From: an uncultured Bacteroidales bacterium
GTDB taxonomy: Bacteria > Bacteroidota > Bacteroidia > Bacteroidales > Bacteroidaceae
Length of the DNA stretch: 53,512 nt
Direction of reading: 5' to 3'
Assembly (NCBI GenBank): GCA_902799985.1
Contig: CADCCR010000010.1
Span: 1-53,512, forward strand
The number at the start of each line of letters is the position of its first letter. Position 1 is the stretch's first letter. Below the pieces are notes generated by a model. It had not been told where the DNA came from and did no database searches. It worked only from the letters and a program-made list of their open reading frames with translations. The translations under genes and the position numbers were made by a program. Of the stretch, positions 8,431 to 16,896 are shown one piece after another.

Positions 8431-8458
8431 TATAACGAATTAATGAAATAGTTAACTT

Positions 8459-8868
8459 ATGAACGAATCGGATACCAGACTACATAAGATTGACCCTAAG
8501 CTGAAGCAAGCAGGGTGGGGCATGGTGGAAGGAAGTCGCATCACGACCGAATACACTTTCACGCGTGGGAAAATCTCACAGTCGCAAAAGGCTCAGCCCA
8601 AGCGGGCCACCACGCCCATCGAACGCAAGGAGAGGGCAGAACGCATCAAAGGATACGAAGCAGACCTCTCAAGCGCACAGAAGGCGTTTGTGGAATACCT
8701 GACGAATGCCTACATTCAGGCTGGTGTGGACGAGTTGGGCAAAGACAAATACAGACGCTCCTTGCTCTTAAGTTCGGTTCAGTCACAGAAGGTATCAGCG
8801 CCCTTGGCGGTACCCCACAGGCACGACAAACCTTCAAGGACTTCCAGAGGAGACTCTATGTAGGATAA
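8459..8868 (+). pseudogene. hsdR: hsdR remnant: N- and C-terminal ends joined
   Basis: The first 45 or so residues (ESDTRLHKIDPKLKQAGWG) match the start of a type I restriction subunit of the EcoEI/EcoKI-like kind. From about residue 55 the peptide matches the HsdR C-terminal domain (PF08463-like): FVEYLTNAYIQAGVDELGKD and, after a one-base frame slip near 8770, LKFGSVTEGISALGG and FKDFQRRLYVG to the stop at 8866-8868. The PD-(D/E)xK nuclease, the DEAD motor motifs and most of the protein (roughly 700 or more residues) are gone. It cannot be a working nuclease. Confidence 0.8.
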
Positions 8869-8871
8869 GGT

Positions 8872-8961
8872 CTGAGAAATCTGAATATTCAGAATTATCA
8901 GATTACTCAGAATTATCAGATTACTCAGAACAATCAGAATACTCAGAACAATCGAAATAAT
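8872..8961. repeat. 18-bp tandem repeat
   Basis: Units CAGAATTATCAGATTACT at 8890-8907 and 8908-8925 are identical. CAGAACAATCAGAATACT (8926-8943) and CAGAACAATCGAAATAAT (8944-8961) are diverged copies, and a degenerate copy precedes them. The array ends 8 bases before the GH20 start codon, so it forms the whole leader of that gene. Confidence 0.85.
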
Positions 8962-8969
8962 CGGAACCC

Positions 8970-10529
8970 ATGAAAAAGATTCTTATAGCATTAGCATTTG
9001 TCTGTGGGGTGATGAACGCCCAGGCTCAGGCTCTGCCGACAAACTTGATTCCGGCACCGGCGGAGTATTCGGTTCGCCCGGGTAGCATCAGCTCCAAAGA
9101 GATGGTTGGCCTGCACGAGAAGGTCCGCATCTCGGAAAAGGCCCTTCTACGTAGACTGGAAGGCAGAAAACTGGAAGATTGGCAACTGAAGTCGGCCTAC
9201 CTGCTGGAGCTGGGGAAGAAGGGCGTGAACCAAAGGTCGACGCAAGTCAAGATTGTGGCTGCTGATGAGGAGGGCGTGTTCTATGCCCGTCAGACACTCA
9301 GGATGATGGCCTCGCTGGACAGCTCAGTAGCCTGTTGCACCATCCTCGACTGGCCCCGCTTCCGCTACAGGGGCGTGATGCTCGACGAGAGCCGACACTT
9401 CCAAGGCAAGGCCTTCGTGATGAAACAACTGGAGATGATGGCTCTGCTGAAGATGAACCGCTTCCACTTCCATCTGGTGGACAACCCTGGCTGGCGTGTA
9501 CAGATTGATGCCTATCCGCGGCTCACTCATCTAACCGCTTGGCGACCTCAGGCCTTCTTCTGGGACTGGGAGAAGAACGAGATAGGCGGCCCATTCGTGG
9601 AGGAAGGTACGCCAGGGGCTTACGGCGGATACTATACGAAGCAAGATATTGCCGAAATCCTCTCCTTTGCCAACGAACGGCATATTGAGGTGATTCCCGA
9701 GATTGAGATGCCCGGACACAACTACGAGACGCGATATGCCTTCCCAGAACTGGCTTGCAGTCTGCCCGGTGGCGGCAAAGACCCCTGGGAGCTGTGTCCG
9801 GGGAAAGAAAGTACCTTCGAGTTCCTGGAGAAAGTGCTGCTGGAGATTTTCGACATGTTCCCCTCGCAGTACATCCACATCGGCGGGGACGAGGCTCGCA
9901 AGAACAACTGGAAAATCTGTCCGGACTGTCAGGCCCGGATGAAGGCCGAAGGACTGAAGGGTGCAGAGGAGCTTCAGAGCTATATGATTAAACGGATGGA
10001 GCGTTTCGCCCACGAACATGGCAAGCGCATCATCGGTTGGGATGAAATCCTGCAGGGCGGACTGGCTCCGGATGCCACCGTGATGTCCTGGCATGGGATA
10101 GAGGCTGGTCTGCAGGCCGTTCGCGAGGGGCACGATGTGATTTTCACGCCCACACATTATTATTATCTCGACTATCATCAGGACCCTGCTCAGTTCCGAC
10201 CTGTGGGGCGCCTTGTTTCCTTGGAGAAGGTCTATTCCTTCGAGCCGTTGGCAAAGCAGAAGGCCGACGGACAAGGGGAAAGTCAAGGCGTTTCCGAGGC
10301 TGATGCCCATCATGTCCTGGGCGTGCAGGGCAACCTGTGGACCGAGCATGTTCAGGACGCCTGGCATGCCGAGATGATGCTCTATCCGCGTGTCTTCGCT
10401 ATTGCAGAAACGGGCTGGAGTCAGGCCGACAGGAAGGATTGGCCCGACTTCGAGCGGAGAGCATCCGTCATGTCGGCTGTCGCACGCAAATGGGGATATA
10501 CCGTCTACCCACCATCCACGCAGAAATAA
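8970..10529 (+). CDS. secreted beta-N-acetylhexosaminidase (GH20)
   Basis: Removes terminal beta-linked GlcNAc or GalNAc from host or fungal glycans. Residues 1-20 form a signal peptide (ending QAQA). The GH20b-like N-domain (VKIVAADEEGVFYARQTLRM) runs to about residue 125, then the TIM barrel starts at RGVMLDESRHF. The catalytic Asp307-Glu308 pair is in IHIGGDEARK; the Asp holds the substrate acetamido group and the Glu is the acid. Other substrate residues (HFHLVDNPGW; YYYLDYHQD; LWTEHV) are present. Length 519 aa is complete. Its start lies just behind an 18-bp tandem array with no obvious promoter or ribosome site. Confidence 0.93.
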   Translation: MKKILIALAFVCGVMNAQAQALPTNLIPAPAEYSVRPGSISSKEMVGLHEKVRISEKALLRRLEGRKLEDWQLKSAYLLELGKKGVNQRSTQVKIVAADEEGVFYARQTLRMMASLDSSVACCTILDWPRFRYRGVMLDESRHFQGKAFVMKQLEMMALLKMNRFHFHLVDNPGWRVQIDAYPRLTHLTAWRPQAFFWDWEKNEIGGPFVEEGTPGAYGGYYTKQDIAEILSFANERHIEVIPEIEMPGHNYETRYAFPELACSLPGGGKDPWELCPGKESTFEFLEKVLLEIFDMFPSQYIHIGGDEARKNNWKICPDCQARMKAEGLKGAEELQSYMIKRMERFAHEHGKRIIGWDEILQGGLAPDATVMSWHGIEAGLQAVREGHDVIFTPTHYYYLDYHQDPAQFRPVGRLVSLEKVYSFEPLAKQKADGQGESQGVSEADAHHVLGVQGNLWTEHVQDAWHAEMMLYPRVFAIAETGWSQADRKDWPDFERRASVMSAVARKWGYTVYPPSTQK

Positions 10530-10553
10530 CCCTTTAATACTATCGAAACGAAT

Positions 10554-10706
10554 ATGGCATACACGAGATTCGAACAATCGGAAGAGGTTCAGCGCGAAGA
10601 GCTGATACGGAAGATAGAGAACTCCGTGAAGAGCTTGTCTTTGCGCGAGCTGGAGGCCCTATACTACGAACTCAGTACGAAAAACTACATTAGCGAACGC
10701 ATATAA
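10554..10706 (+). CDS. small protein of 50 residues upstream of 10707 gene
   Basis: ATG at 10554 gives a 50-aa peptide starting MAYTRFEQSEEVQREELIRK and ending KNYISERI. It is acidic, helical and lacks membrane segments. The stop codon TAA abuts the ATG of the next gene at 10707, which suggests coupled translation and a shared role. Codon use looks like that of the neighbours. No family recognised. Confidence 0.6.
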   Translation: MAYTRFEQSEEVQREELIRKIENSVKSLSLRELEALYYELSTKNYISERI

Positions 10707-11402
10707 ATGGCTACGGACCGACATTATAGCAAGACCCTTGAACAGAAGCTGCTTCCGCCCTTGCAGACGGGCGATGAGGAGGGCCTTGTCCGACTGCTCG
10801 ATTCCCTTTCCCGAAGCGAGCAACGTACTGCTGGCTACATGCTCGGAGAGCGACTCTTGGCCGATTGTCCTGCCGACCTGTATTGGCAGATGACGGAGAC
10901 GCTGGTGCGACGGGAGAGCAAGGCCTATCTCATCACACTCATGAAGACCTTCCTGATGCGACTGAAGAACGGCTCAGCAAGTCTCAATGATTCTCCGTTT
11001 GTCAAGTTGGCAGCCAGCTTCAACGACGTGGAACGGCAGAAGGTGGCTCTGCTTCTCTTGCCAGCCCTCGATGCTCCCGAGCAGGTGGAGCAGCTCTTCT
11101 CTGCGATGCAGATAGCCAAGGGCCGCGAACAGATGGTCTACCTGGTACGAGTCGACACGCTTCCTTGTCTCTTCCATCTGCTTCGTTCCCTGCGTTACAT
11201 CGAGCACGACCGCATGGAGGTGTTGCAGGTGGCACGGCAGCTGATGAAGCGCGGAACGGGGCGCAGCTTCAACCTGGCCAGCATCATCAAGGTTGCCTTC
11301 GGACTCGAGGAGCTTACTGGCACCTTCTCGCTCCGCCTGCAGCCTTATCAGATAGCCCGTCTGGAACAGTCCTACGAGGCATTCTGCCAAAGCGTATGCT
11401 GA
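10707..11402 (+). CDS. conserved-looking helical protein of unknown function
   Basis: 231 aa, no signal peptide or membrane span. The sequence is almost wholly helical with Leu-rich amphipathic segments (for example EQVEQLFSAMQIAKGREQMV and LFHLLRSLRYIEHDRMEVLQ) resembling HEAT/TPR-like helical repeats, but I cannot match a named family. It follows the 50-aa gene with no gap and ends about 100 bases before a GH88/105 gene. Probably cytoplasmic. Function unknown. Confidence 0.7.
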   Translation: MATDRHYSKTLEQKLLPPLQTGDEEGLVRLLDSLSRSEQRTAGYMLGERLLADCPADLYWQMTETLVRRESKAYLITLMKTFLMRLKNGSASLNDSPFVKLAASFNDVERQKVALLLLPALDAPEQVEQLFSAMQIAKGREQMVYLVRVDTLPCLFHLLRSLRYIEHDRMEVLQVARQLMKRGTGRSFNLASIIKVAFGLEELTGTFSLRLQPYQIARLEQSYEAFCQSVC

Positions 11403-11503
11403 CCATTCTGGCCTCCGACTTGAAGATGCAACAATCTCCCAACAGGTCGTCGGCCTTGGTTCAGCATGACAAGACAAGCTATAAGAAAAAAGAATATAAA
11501 ATC

Positions 11504-12757
11504 ATGATAAAACGACTATTCCTCATCCTTGCGATGTTTTCGCAAATGACCTACAGCCAAAACCACACGGATGCCACACGGCTCGCCTCCGACAAACCAG
11601 ACCTGCAACAAGCATTTGCGGCAGCCGACACCCAGTTGCGCTACCAGCTGGAGCAGGTGGAGAAGATACGCAAGACGAAGAAAGACTGGACGTTAGTGCC
11701 CCGCAGCATAGAGAAGGACGGCAACCTGCGCATGGTGCGCCAGCCCGACTGGTGCTGCGGATTCTTCAGCGGAGAACTGTGGCTGATGTATCAGCACTCG
11801 CACGATTCGTTCTGGCGCGAACAGGCCGTCAGCAACACTTGGATCATCGAACGTGCAAAGCTCGACGGTGGCAGTCACGACCTCGGCTTCATGGTCTACA
11901 ACTCCTTCGGCAAAGCTTACGAACTGACTGGCGAACAGTCGTATCGCGACGTTGTGGTGCGGGCAGCCGAGACGCTTGCCTCGCGCTTCGACAGCCATGT
12001 GGGATGCATCCGCTCGTGGAGCTGGGGAACGCCTGAACGATGGCAGTTTGCTGTCATCATCGACAACATGATGAATCTGGAACTGCTCTTCGAGGCCTGC
12101 AAGTTGACGGGCAACCGACGCTACCACGACATAGCCGTGAGCCACGCCAACACAACCCTGAAGAACCATTTCCGTCCGGACGGCTCTTCCTATCATGTGG
12201 TGGACTACAATCCGAAGGACGGTAGCGTCATCAAACGTATCACACACCAGGGACTCTTCGACGAATCGGTGTGGAGCCGCGGACAAGCATGGGGTCTCTA
12301 CGGCTTCACCATGTGCTATCGCTACACACACGATAAGGCTTACCTGGCACAAGCGCAGAAGATTGCCAAGTTCTGGTTCTCGCAAGCCGATATGCCCTGG
12401 GACCTGATACCCTATTGGGACATGCGCGACCCGGCTATTCCGACGGGTGTCGGCCCAGCCAAGGATGGCTCTTGTCCACGCGACGCATCGGCTGCTGCCA
12501 TCATTGCCTCGGCACTCTACGAACTGGCTACCTTCGTCTCAGCCAAAGAAGCGAAGACTTACCGCAACTATGCCGACAGAATCATGTACTCGCTTACCAC
12601 CAAATATCTTGCAGCCCCTCATACGGCACAAGGTTTCCTCTTGCAGCACTCCACAGGCAACTATCCTGCAGGCGACGAAATTGACGTGCCCATCAACTAT
12701 GCCGACTACTACTATCTCGAAGCGCTGAACAGGTCCCAAACCTTCAAAAACAAGTGA
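11504..12757 (+). CDS. unsaturated glucuronyl hydrolase (GH88/GH105 type)
   Basis: Hydrolyses the unsaturated uronic acid left at the non-reducing end by polysaccharide lyases, in periplasm. The ATG at 11504 gives a signal peptide (MIKRLFLILAMFSQMTYSQ); an open frame extends further upstream but overlaps the previous gene. The (alpha/alpha)6 barrel signature residues include the Asp in GGSHDLGFMVYN and the Asp in IIDNMMNLELLF, then SVWSRGQAWGLYGF, WDLIPYWDM and DASAAAII. Length 417 aa is normal. Ending INYADYYYLEAL is typical of GH88 chondroitin/heparin-type hydrolases. Its partner lyase is not in the window, apart from the PL11 enzyme. The IS256-type element lies 57 bases downstream. Confidence 0.9.
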   Translation: MIKRLFLILAMFSQMTYSQNHTDATRLASDKPDLQQAFAAADTQLRYQLEQVEKIRKTKKDWTLVPRSIEKDGNLRMVRQPDWCCGFFSGELWLMYQHSHDSFWREQAVSNTWIIERAKLDGGSHDLGFMVYNSFGKAYELTGEQSYRDVVVRAAETLASRFDSHVGCIRSWSWGTPERWQFAVIIDNMMNLELLFEACKLTGNRRYHDIAVSHANTTLKNHFRPDGSSYHVVDYNPKDGSVIKRITHQGLFDESVWSRGQAWGLYGFTMCYRYTHDKAYLAQAQKIAKFWFSQADMPWDLIPYWDMRDPAIPTGVGPAKDGSCPRDASAAAIIASALYELATFVSAKEAKTYRNYADRIMYSLTTKYLAAPHTAQGFLLQHSTGNYPAGDEIDVPINYADYYYLEALNRSQTFKNK

Positions 12758-12806
12758 AAAAGAAGATCAGCAGACATGTTTCGTCTGCAGTTACATCGGT
12801 ATGTGA

Positions 12807-12814
12807 GAATAATA
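12807..12814. repeat. left target-site duplication of the IS
   Basis: GAATAATA directly precedes the left terminal repeat at 12815. The identical 8 bases follow the right terminal repeat at 14103-14110. Eight-base duplications are usual for IS256-type transposition. Confidence 0.8.
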
Positions 12815-14102
12815 GGCGTATAGGTCAAATTGCAGGATAGTTTAGTGGTACTTTGTTTCAATGGGTCAAATTGCAGGATAAGAAAATCCTGTATTTGTTT
12901 GTCCGTATTTTCAGGATTGATTATCTTTGCTCCGCAGTCTGAAGCATAGTGGAGCTCTGCTGGGGAGCAACTTCATGAGGAATAGGATTGTGCAAATCGA
13001 CAGGAATGGGCAGGAGTCTCTATTGGCAGGACTCTTGCCTTTTCATTCCAAGAGATTCTGCCAATGCCAAGAAAAACCCAATAATGAACCGCCTGCGGTT
13101 CTCTTGCGACATCCCGCTGTGGTTGTTCAAGTTCTTCTTCAAGTCAGTGAATGTACCTTCTATCTTGTTGTGGTGTTGGGCATTCCCTTGCACTCTGGCA
13201 ACTGATAGGTAAAGAGGTAAGGGAGATAGAAATCCACACTGTGCATGGCGGAACGGAGCCGCCGATGGGTGAACTGTGTCTTGCCTGACCTTAGTAGAGA
13301 CCTTTTGTTCAGAGTGTCCTTCCATGTCATTTTCCACAGGCTGTATTCTGCCTCGAAGTCGGCTTTCCCCACCTTGGTCAGCCTATCCATCAGCGCCTTC
13401 AGTTCCCTGGCTGCCAGGAGTCTGGGGTGAAGTGTAAGATAGCGCTTTACTATCTGTTTCATATGGTATTGGCACATTTGGATCTTATAGGCAGAAAAGA
13501 TGCCGAAGAGGCTCTGCTTGCCGTCGATGATGATGCCGCGGATGGCGTATCCTCTTTCCTCTATACTGTTTACGGCATCCTTGTAGTCCTGATTCGTCTC
13601 GCTCTTTATGAACCCAAGATAGAGAGGAATGCCGCTCTCTTCGTCAAGCCCGAGCATGATTCCCCAGTTGTGGCCCCAGTAAGTGCCATCCAAATGAACA
13701 AAGCCAGAACCGGAGAGCGGAGGCTGCTCCCATGTCTTTTCCACATATCGGAGGCGACGCTTGATGGTCGAAGGGCTTACACCATGTGCTGCAGCGCTGT
13801 TGCGGAACTGATACCTGCATTCTCTACATACATATAGCTGAACGCCTTTACGTTTTCCATTCTTCATCGTGTGCGACGAACCGCACACAGGGCATTTTAC
13901 TTTATACATCTTCTACCATTTATGGGGTGCTTGAATGCCCACAAAGGTAGTGTATATCGACATCTTAGAAGATTTTATCCTGCAAAATGACCCATTGACA
14001 TATTTTTCTCGCCGATTTTTGCCTCAAGCTGCTTAATCTCTCGCAATGCCTTTATATACTGGCATCCCGAGAGATTTTATCCTGCAATTTGACCCATAGA
14101 CC
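12815..14102 (-). mobile_element. IS256-like insertion sequence, 1288 bp
   Basis: The ends are 25-bp imperfect inverted repeats, 12815-12839 and 14078-14102, matching at 22 of 25 positions and sharing GGTCAAATTGCAGGATA. They are flanked by identical 8-bp duplications GAATAATA. Further inside are second copies of the same sequence: 12861-12888 next to the left end and 13971-13995 (ATTTTATCCTGCAAAATGACC) next to the right end, so each end carries two repeat copies. The transposase lies on the minus strand with a frame break. The element sits between the convergent GH88/105 and PorE-like genes and breaks no gene. Confidence 0.9.
13020..13909 (-). pseudogene. transposase, IS256 type with N-terminal zinc ribbon, frameshifted
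   Basis: Reads MYKVKCPVCGSSHTMKNGKR with C-x2-C, then C-x2-C in VCRECRYQF, a zinc-ribbon typical of the Zn-binding variant of IS256-like transposases. A DDE core follows: Asp in HLDGTYWG, Asp in GIIIDGKQSLFG. The first frame runs 13909-13160 and stops after GMPNTTTR. The true continuation NKIEGTFTDLKKNLNNH lies in the frame one base back and ends at 13020. One lost A (ACAAAC to ACAAC) near 13171 accounts for it. Joined, the product would be about 296 aa, near full length. Inactive as read, or a sequencing slip. Confidence 0.8.
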
Positions 14103-14110
14103 GAATAATA
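14103..14110. repeat. right target-site duplication of the IS
   Basis: GAATAATA, identical to 12807-12814. Confidence 0.8.
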
Positions 14111-14126
14111 ACGTTTGAATACATAG

Positions 14127-14243
14127 GAAGCGCCCCGTGCTTATTGCCGAAGCGCCCCGTGCTTATTTCGGAAGCGCCTCGTGCTTATTGCCGAAGCGCC
14201 TCGTGCTTATCGTCGAAGCGCCTAGTGCTTATTGACGAAGCGC
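14127..14243. repeat. 22-bp hairpin repeat array, locus A (5 units)
   Basis: Five units of 22 bp start at 14127, 14149, 14171, 14193 and 14215, then a partial sixth. Consensus GAAGCGCC(C/T)CGTGCTTAT. This is the reverse complement of the arrays at 26259 and 41458. It lies downstream of the PorE-like gene and the IS. Confidence 0.92.
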
Positions 14244-14339
14244 GTTATAAATCGTTGCGGTCGATGTACGTTGGGTTGACGTGCTATACGATGTAAATTC
14301 GTACAGACAAATAAGATTATGCGGGAGAAAAAGCTCTCA

Positions 14340-16796
14340 CTAAGGTTTTACAGGAGCTTTGGCTTCACCTTGCTTGACTTCCTTCGAGACAGGAGCTTTG
14401 GCTTCGTTCTTTGAAGCGGATTGCTTTGGGGCATTTCCTTGCTTGGAATCGTTTCCTTGCTTGGAATCGTTTCCTTGCTTGGAGTCCTCGTCTTGCTTGG
14501 AAACATTTCTTTGCTTGGGGGCGTTTCCTTGCTTCTGGTCCTCGCTTTGATTGGAATTTTTGTTTTGCTCTGAGCCTTCGCCTTCGGTCTGTTCCGAATC
14601 AGAAGCTGGCTCGGAGGCTGCATCAGCATGCTGCTCGGGGGCTTCTGGGGCTTCAGCACCTTCATATCCTTCGGGCGCAGGAGTGGCTTCGGGTTGGGAT
14701 GCAGGCTCGGGAGTGTCGAAGAGGCGATAGGTGGTGCGTAGTACCTTGAACTCGGTACGACGGTTCAGGGCATTACATATCTCCTGCTTCTCTTCGTCCT
14801 CGAAGGCAAGGATGAAGGCTTCGGTCAGAGAGTCGCCCTCGTTGAGGAAGTCGTAGGTGGCTGCCATCTTGCGTGTGACGACCTTGGGACGCTTCTCGCC
14901 ATAGCCGACGGGAGTGAGACGGAGCGTGTCGATGCCATGTGCGATGAGGTAATTCACCACGCTCTCGGCTCGCCGTTGGGAGAGTCGTTCGTTGTACTCG
15001 TCCTTGCCGCGATAGTCGCAATGTGAGGCCAGCTCGATGGTGACGTTCGGGTTCTCGTTCAGGAGGTCGACAAGACTGTCGAGCGCCATCGTGGAGCTCT
15101 CCGTCAGCTCGGCCGAGTCGAATTCGTAGAAGACGTTGCGAATGAGTACGGGATGGTTGATGCTTGCCAGGGGGAACTGCAGAACGTACTCCTGGCTCAC
15201 GCTACTGGTATCCACGTGAAGTTCCTCTTTATGATTGAGATACCCTTGGCAGGTGCCAAGCAGGACATAATCGACCAGAGGCTTCACTTCCTGTTCGAAG
15301 GAGCCGTCGCCACGCACGCTCAGCTTGAGGTATGTGCCGTCGTTTCCCACCATGTAGACGAGTCCTTCGGGCAGTTCGTAGCCGTCCTTCTCATAGACCC
15401 AACCCTTGACGGTGAACGTCACCTCGGGATGTTCGAAGGCCAGGATGTGGTCCCATCCGCGAGCATCGCCGCGATTGGTGGAGAAGTAGCCGCGATTGTG
15501 CAGACCCTCGAAGGTGATGCCGAAGTCGTCGCCGCTGGAATTCATCGGGTATTTGAGGTTCTCGATGGTGTAGGGGGCCGGCAGGGATGTGAGCGGAGCA
15601 GGCGACTTGTCGATGTGGATGGTGTCGCCATCGCTGGTGATTTCCATATCCTGACTGGGGAATTTGGCCACGAAGAGGTCGAGTCCTCCCATGCCGACGT
15701 GTCCGTTGCTGGAGAAATAGAAGTCTCCGTTGGGACGGAAGACGGGGAACATCTCGTCGCCCGGAGTGTTGATGGGGAATCCGATGTTCTCCACGCCGCC
15801 CATGCCGTGGTCGGTGAGAGCAATGCGCCAGATGTCGAAGCCTCCTTGTCCGCCAGGCATGTCGCTGGTGAAGTAGAGCCATTGTCCGTCGGGCGAGACG
15901 GCAGGATGTGCGAAGCTGGAGAGTGTGTCCTTGCTTATCTGCAGGAGTTGTGGCTTGCTCCACGAAGCATCGCTACGGGCGCGGGTGCAGATTTGTGCAT
16001 AGCGGGGATAGTCGGAGTCGTAGGTGCAGATGGTGAGGTACATCGTCTTTCCGTCGGGCGAGAAGCAGCATGCCCCTTCTTCGTACTCGCTGTTGAGGTC
16101 GCCTTCAGCAGGCTCGGGCTGTTCCCACTTGTCCGTGTCATCCTTGCGGCAGAAGAAGATGTCGGCGCTCTTGGTGCCAGTGATGCCGCTTATCTCGTTG
16201 CCCTTGGCATCGTTGCGTGTGGAGGTGAAGTAGAGCATGTCGCTGTCGTCACCCAGGAGGGCAGGGGAGAAGTCGCTGCGTCGGCTGGTGAGGATGGGTT
16301 CCTTCTTGATGCTGTAGAGCGAGAACTGCTCCTTCCACTTCGGAGCCAGCGTGCAACCCTCTATGCCGTTGAGCGCCAAGGTGTCGCCCGGCACGATGTC
16401 GAGGAAGGCTGTATAGGACTTGATGGCGTTCTTGTAGTCGCCGTTCTTCTGTTGGAGCTGTCCGAGATAGAGGAGCGCCATCGAGTCGGGATAGGCGTAG
16501 CGGATAGCATTCTGATAGCCTCCGATGGCCTTGGCCGTGTAGTTGATGCGTCGGTAGCTCTGTGCCATCTTCCATGCTCTCTGGCCGCGCTTCTGCTTGT
16601 CCTTCGTCTGAGTGCGTGCGTAGGCTTTCTTGTATTCGGCAGCAGCATCGTAGTATTCACCTATGGCGTAGAACTGGTCGCCCTTCTTGACGTGCTGGTC
16701 GGCTCCGCAGGCAGAGAGGAACAGGCTTCCCGCTATTGACGTGAGGCAGGGAAGCACGACGATGAGAAGACGAAGCAAGGACTTGATGTGCGACAT
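14340..16796 (-). CDS. PorE-like OmpA-family lipoprotein of the type IX secretion system
   Basis: Outer-membrane lipoprotein predicted to anchor the T9SS complex to peptidoglycan. A signal peptide ends in the lipobox LSAC (Cys30). Next come TPR helices (about residues 35-150), a PD40/WD40-like propeller (about 165-400; SPDGKTMYLT, SPDGQWLYFTSD, GGQGGFDIW), a carboxypeptidase-like beta domain (about 445-530), and an OmpA_C domain (about 545-680; YEFDSAEL, ASHCDYRGKDEYNERLSQRR) which binds diaminopimelate. This order matches PorE (PG1058). The final 120 residues are a low-complexity Lys/Gln/Ser/Asn tail with KQGND-type repeats, which is unusual. Start at 16796, downstream of topB on the same strand. 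Confidence 0.85.
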   Translation of the reverse strand: MSHIKSLLRLLIVVLPCLTSIAGSLFLSACGADQHVKKGDQFYAIGEYYDAAAEYKKAYARTQTKDKQKRGQRAWKMAQSYRRINYTAKAIGGYQNAIRYAYPDSMALLYLGQLQQKNGDYKNAIKSYTAFLDIVPGDTLALNGIEGCTLAPKWKEQFSLYSIKKEPILTSRRSDFSPALLGDDSDMLYFTSTRNDAKGNEISGITGTKSADIFFCRKDDTDKWEQPEPAEGDLNSEYEEGACCFSPDGKTMYLTICTYDSDYPRYAQICTRARSDASWSKPQLLQISKDTLSSFAHPAVSPDGQWLYFTSDMPGGQGGFDIWRIALTDHGMGGVENIGFPINTPGDEMFPVFRPNGDFYFSSNGHVGMGGLDLFVAKFPSQDMEITSDGDTIHIDKSPAPLTSLPAPYTIENLKYPMNSSGDDFGITFEGLHNRGYFSTNRGDARGWDHILAFEHPEVTFTVKGWVYEKDGYELPEGLVYMVGNDGTYLKLSVRGDGSFEQEVKPLVDYVLLGTCQGYLNHKEELHVDTSSVSQEYVLQFPLASINHPVLIRNVFYEFDSAELTESSTMALDSLVDLLNENPNVTIELASHCDYRGKDEYNERLSQRRAESVVNYLIAHGIDTLRLTPVGYGEKRPKVVTRKMAATYDFLNEGDSLTEAFILAFEDEEKQEICNALNRRTEFKVLRTTYRLFDTPEPASQPEATPAPEGYEGAEAPEAPEQHADAASEPASDSEQTEGEGSEQNKNSNQSEDQKQGNAPKQRNVSKQDEDSKQGNDSKQGNDSKQGNAPKQSASKNEAKAPVSKEVKQGEAKAPVKP

Positions 16797-16896
16797 TAGG
16801 AGTGTTTAGAGTTGAGTGTTGAGAGTTTAGAGTTTAGAGATGGTTTTGAGATTCGATTTAATAAATAACGTAAAAGGGTGTCTTTTTATTGTCTGC

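Noticed and set aside
13160-13200. Programmed -1 frameshift in the transposase
   Set aside because: The shift site ACCACAACAAGATAG has no slippery A6/A7 or X-XXY-YYZ form; a one-base loss explains it better.
15153-16739. Open frame of 528 codons antisense to the PorE-like gene
   Set aside because: Shadow of a GC-rich third-position pattern; no recognisable motifs.
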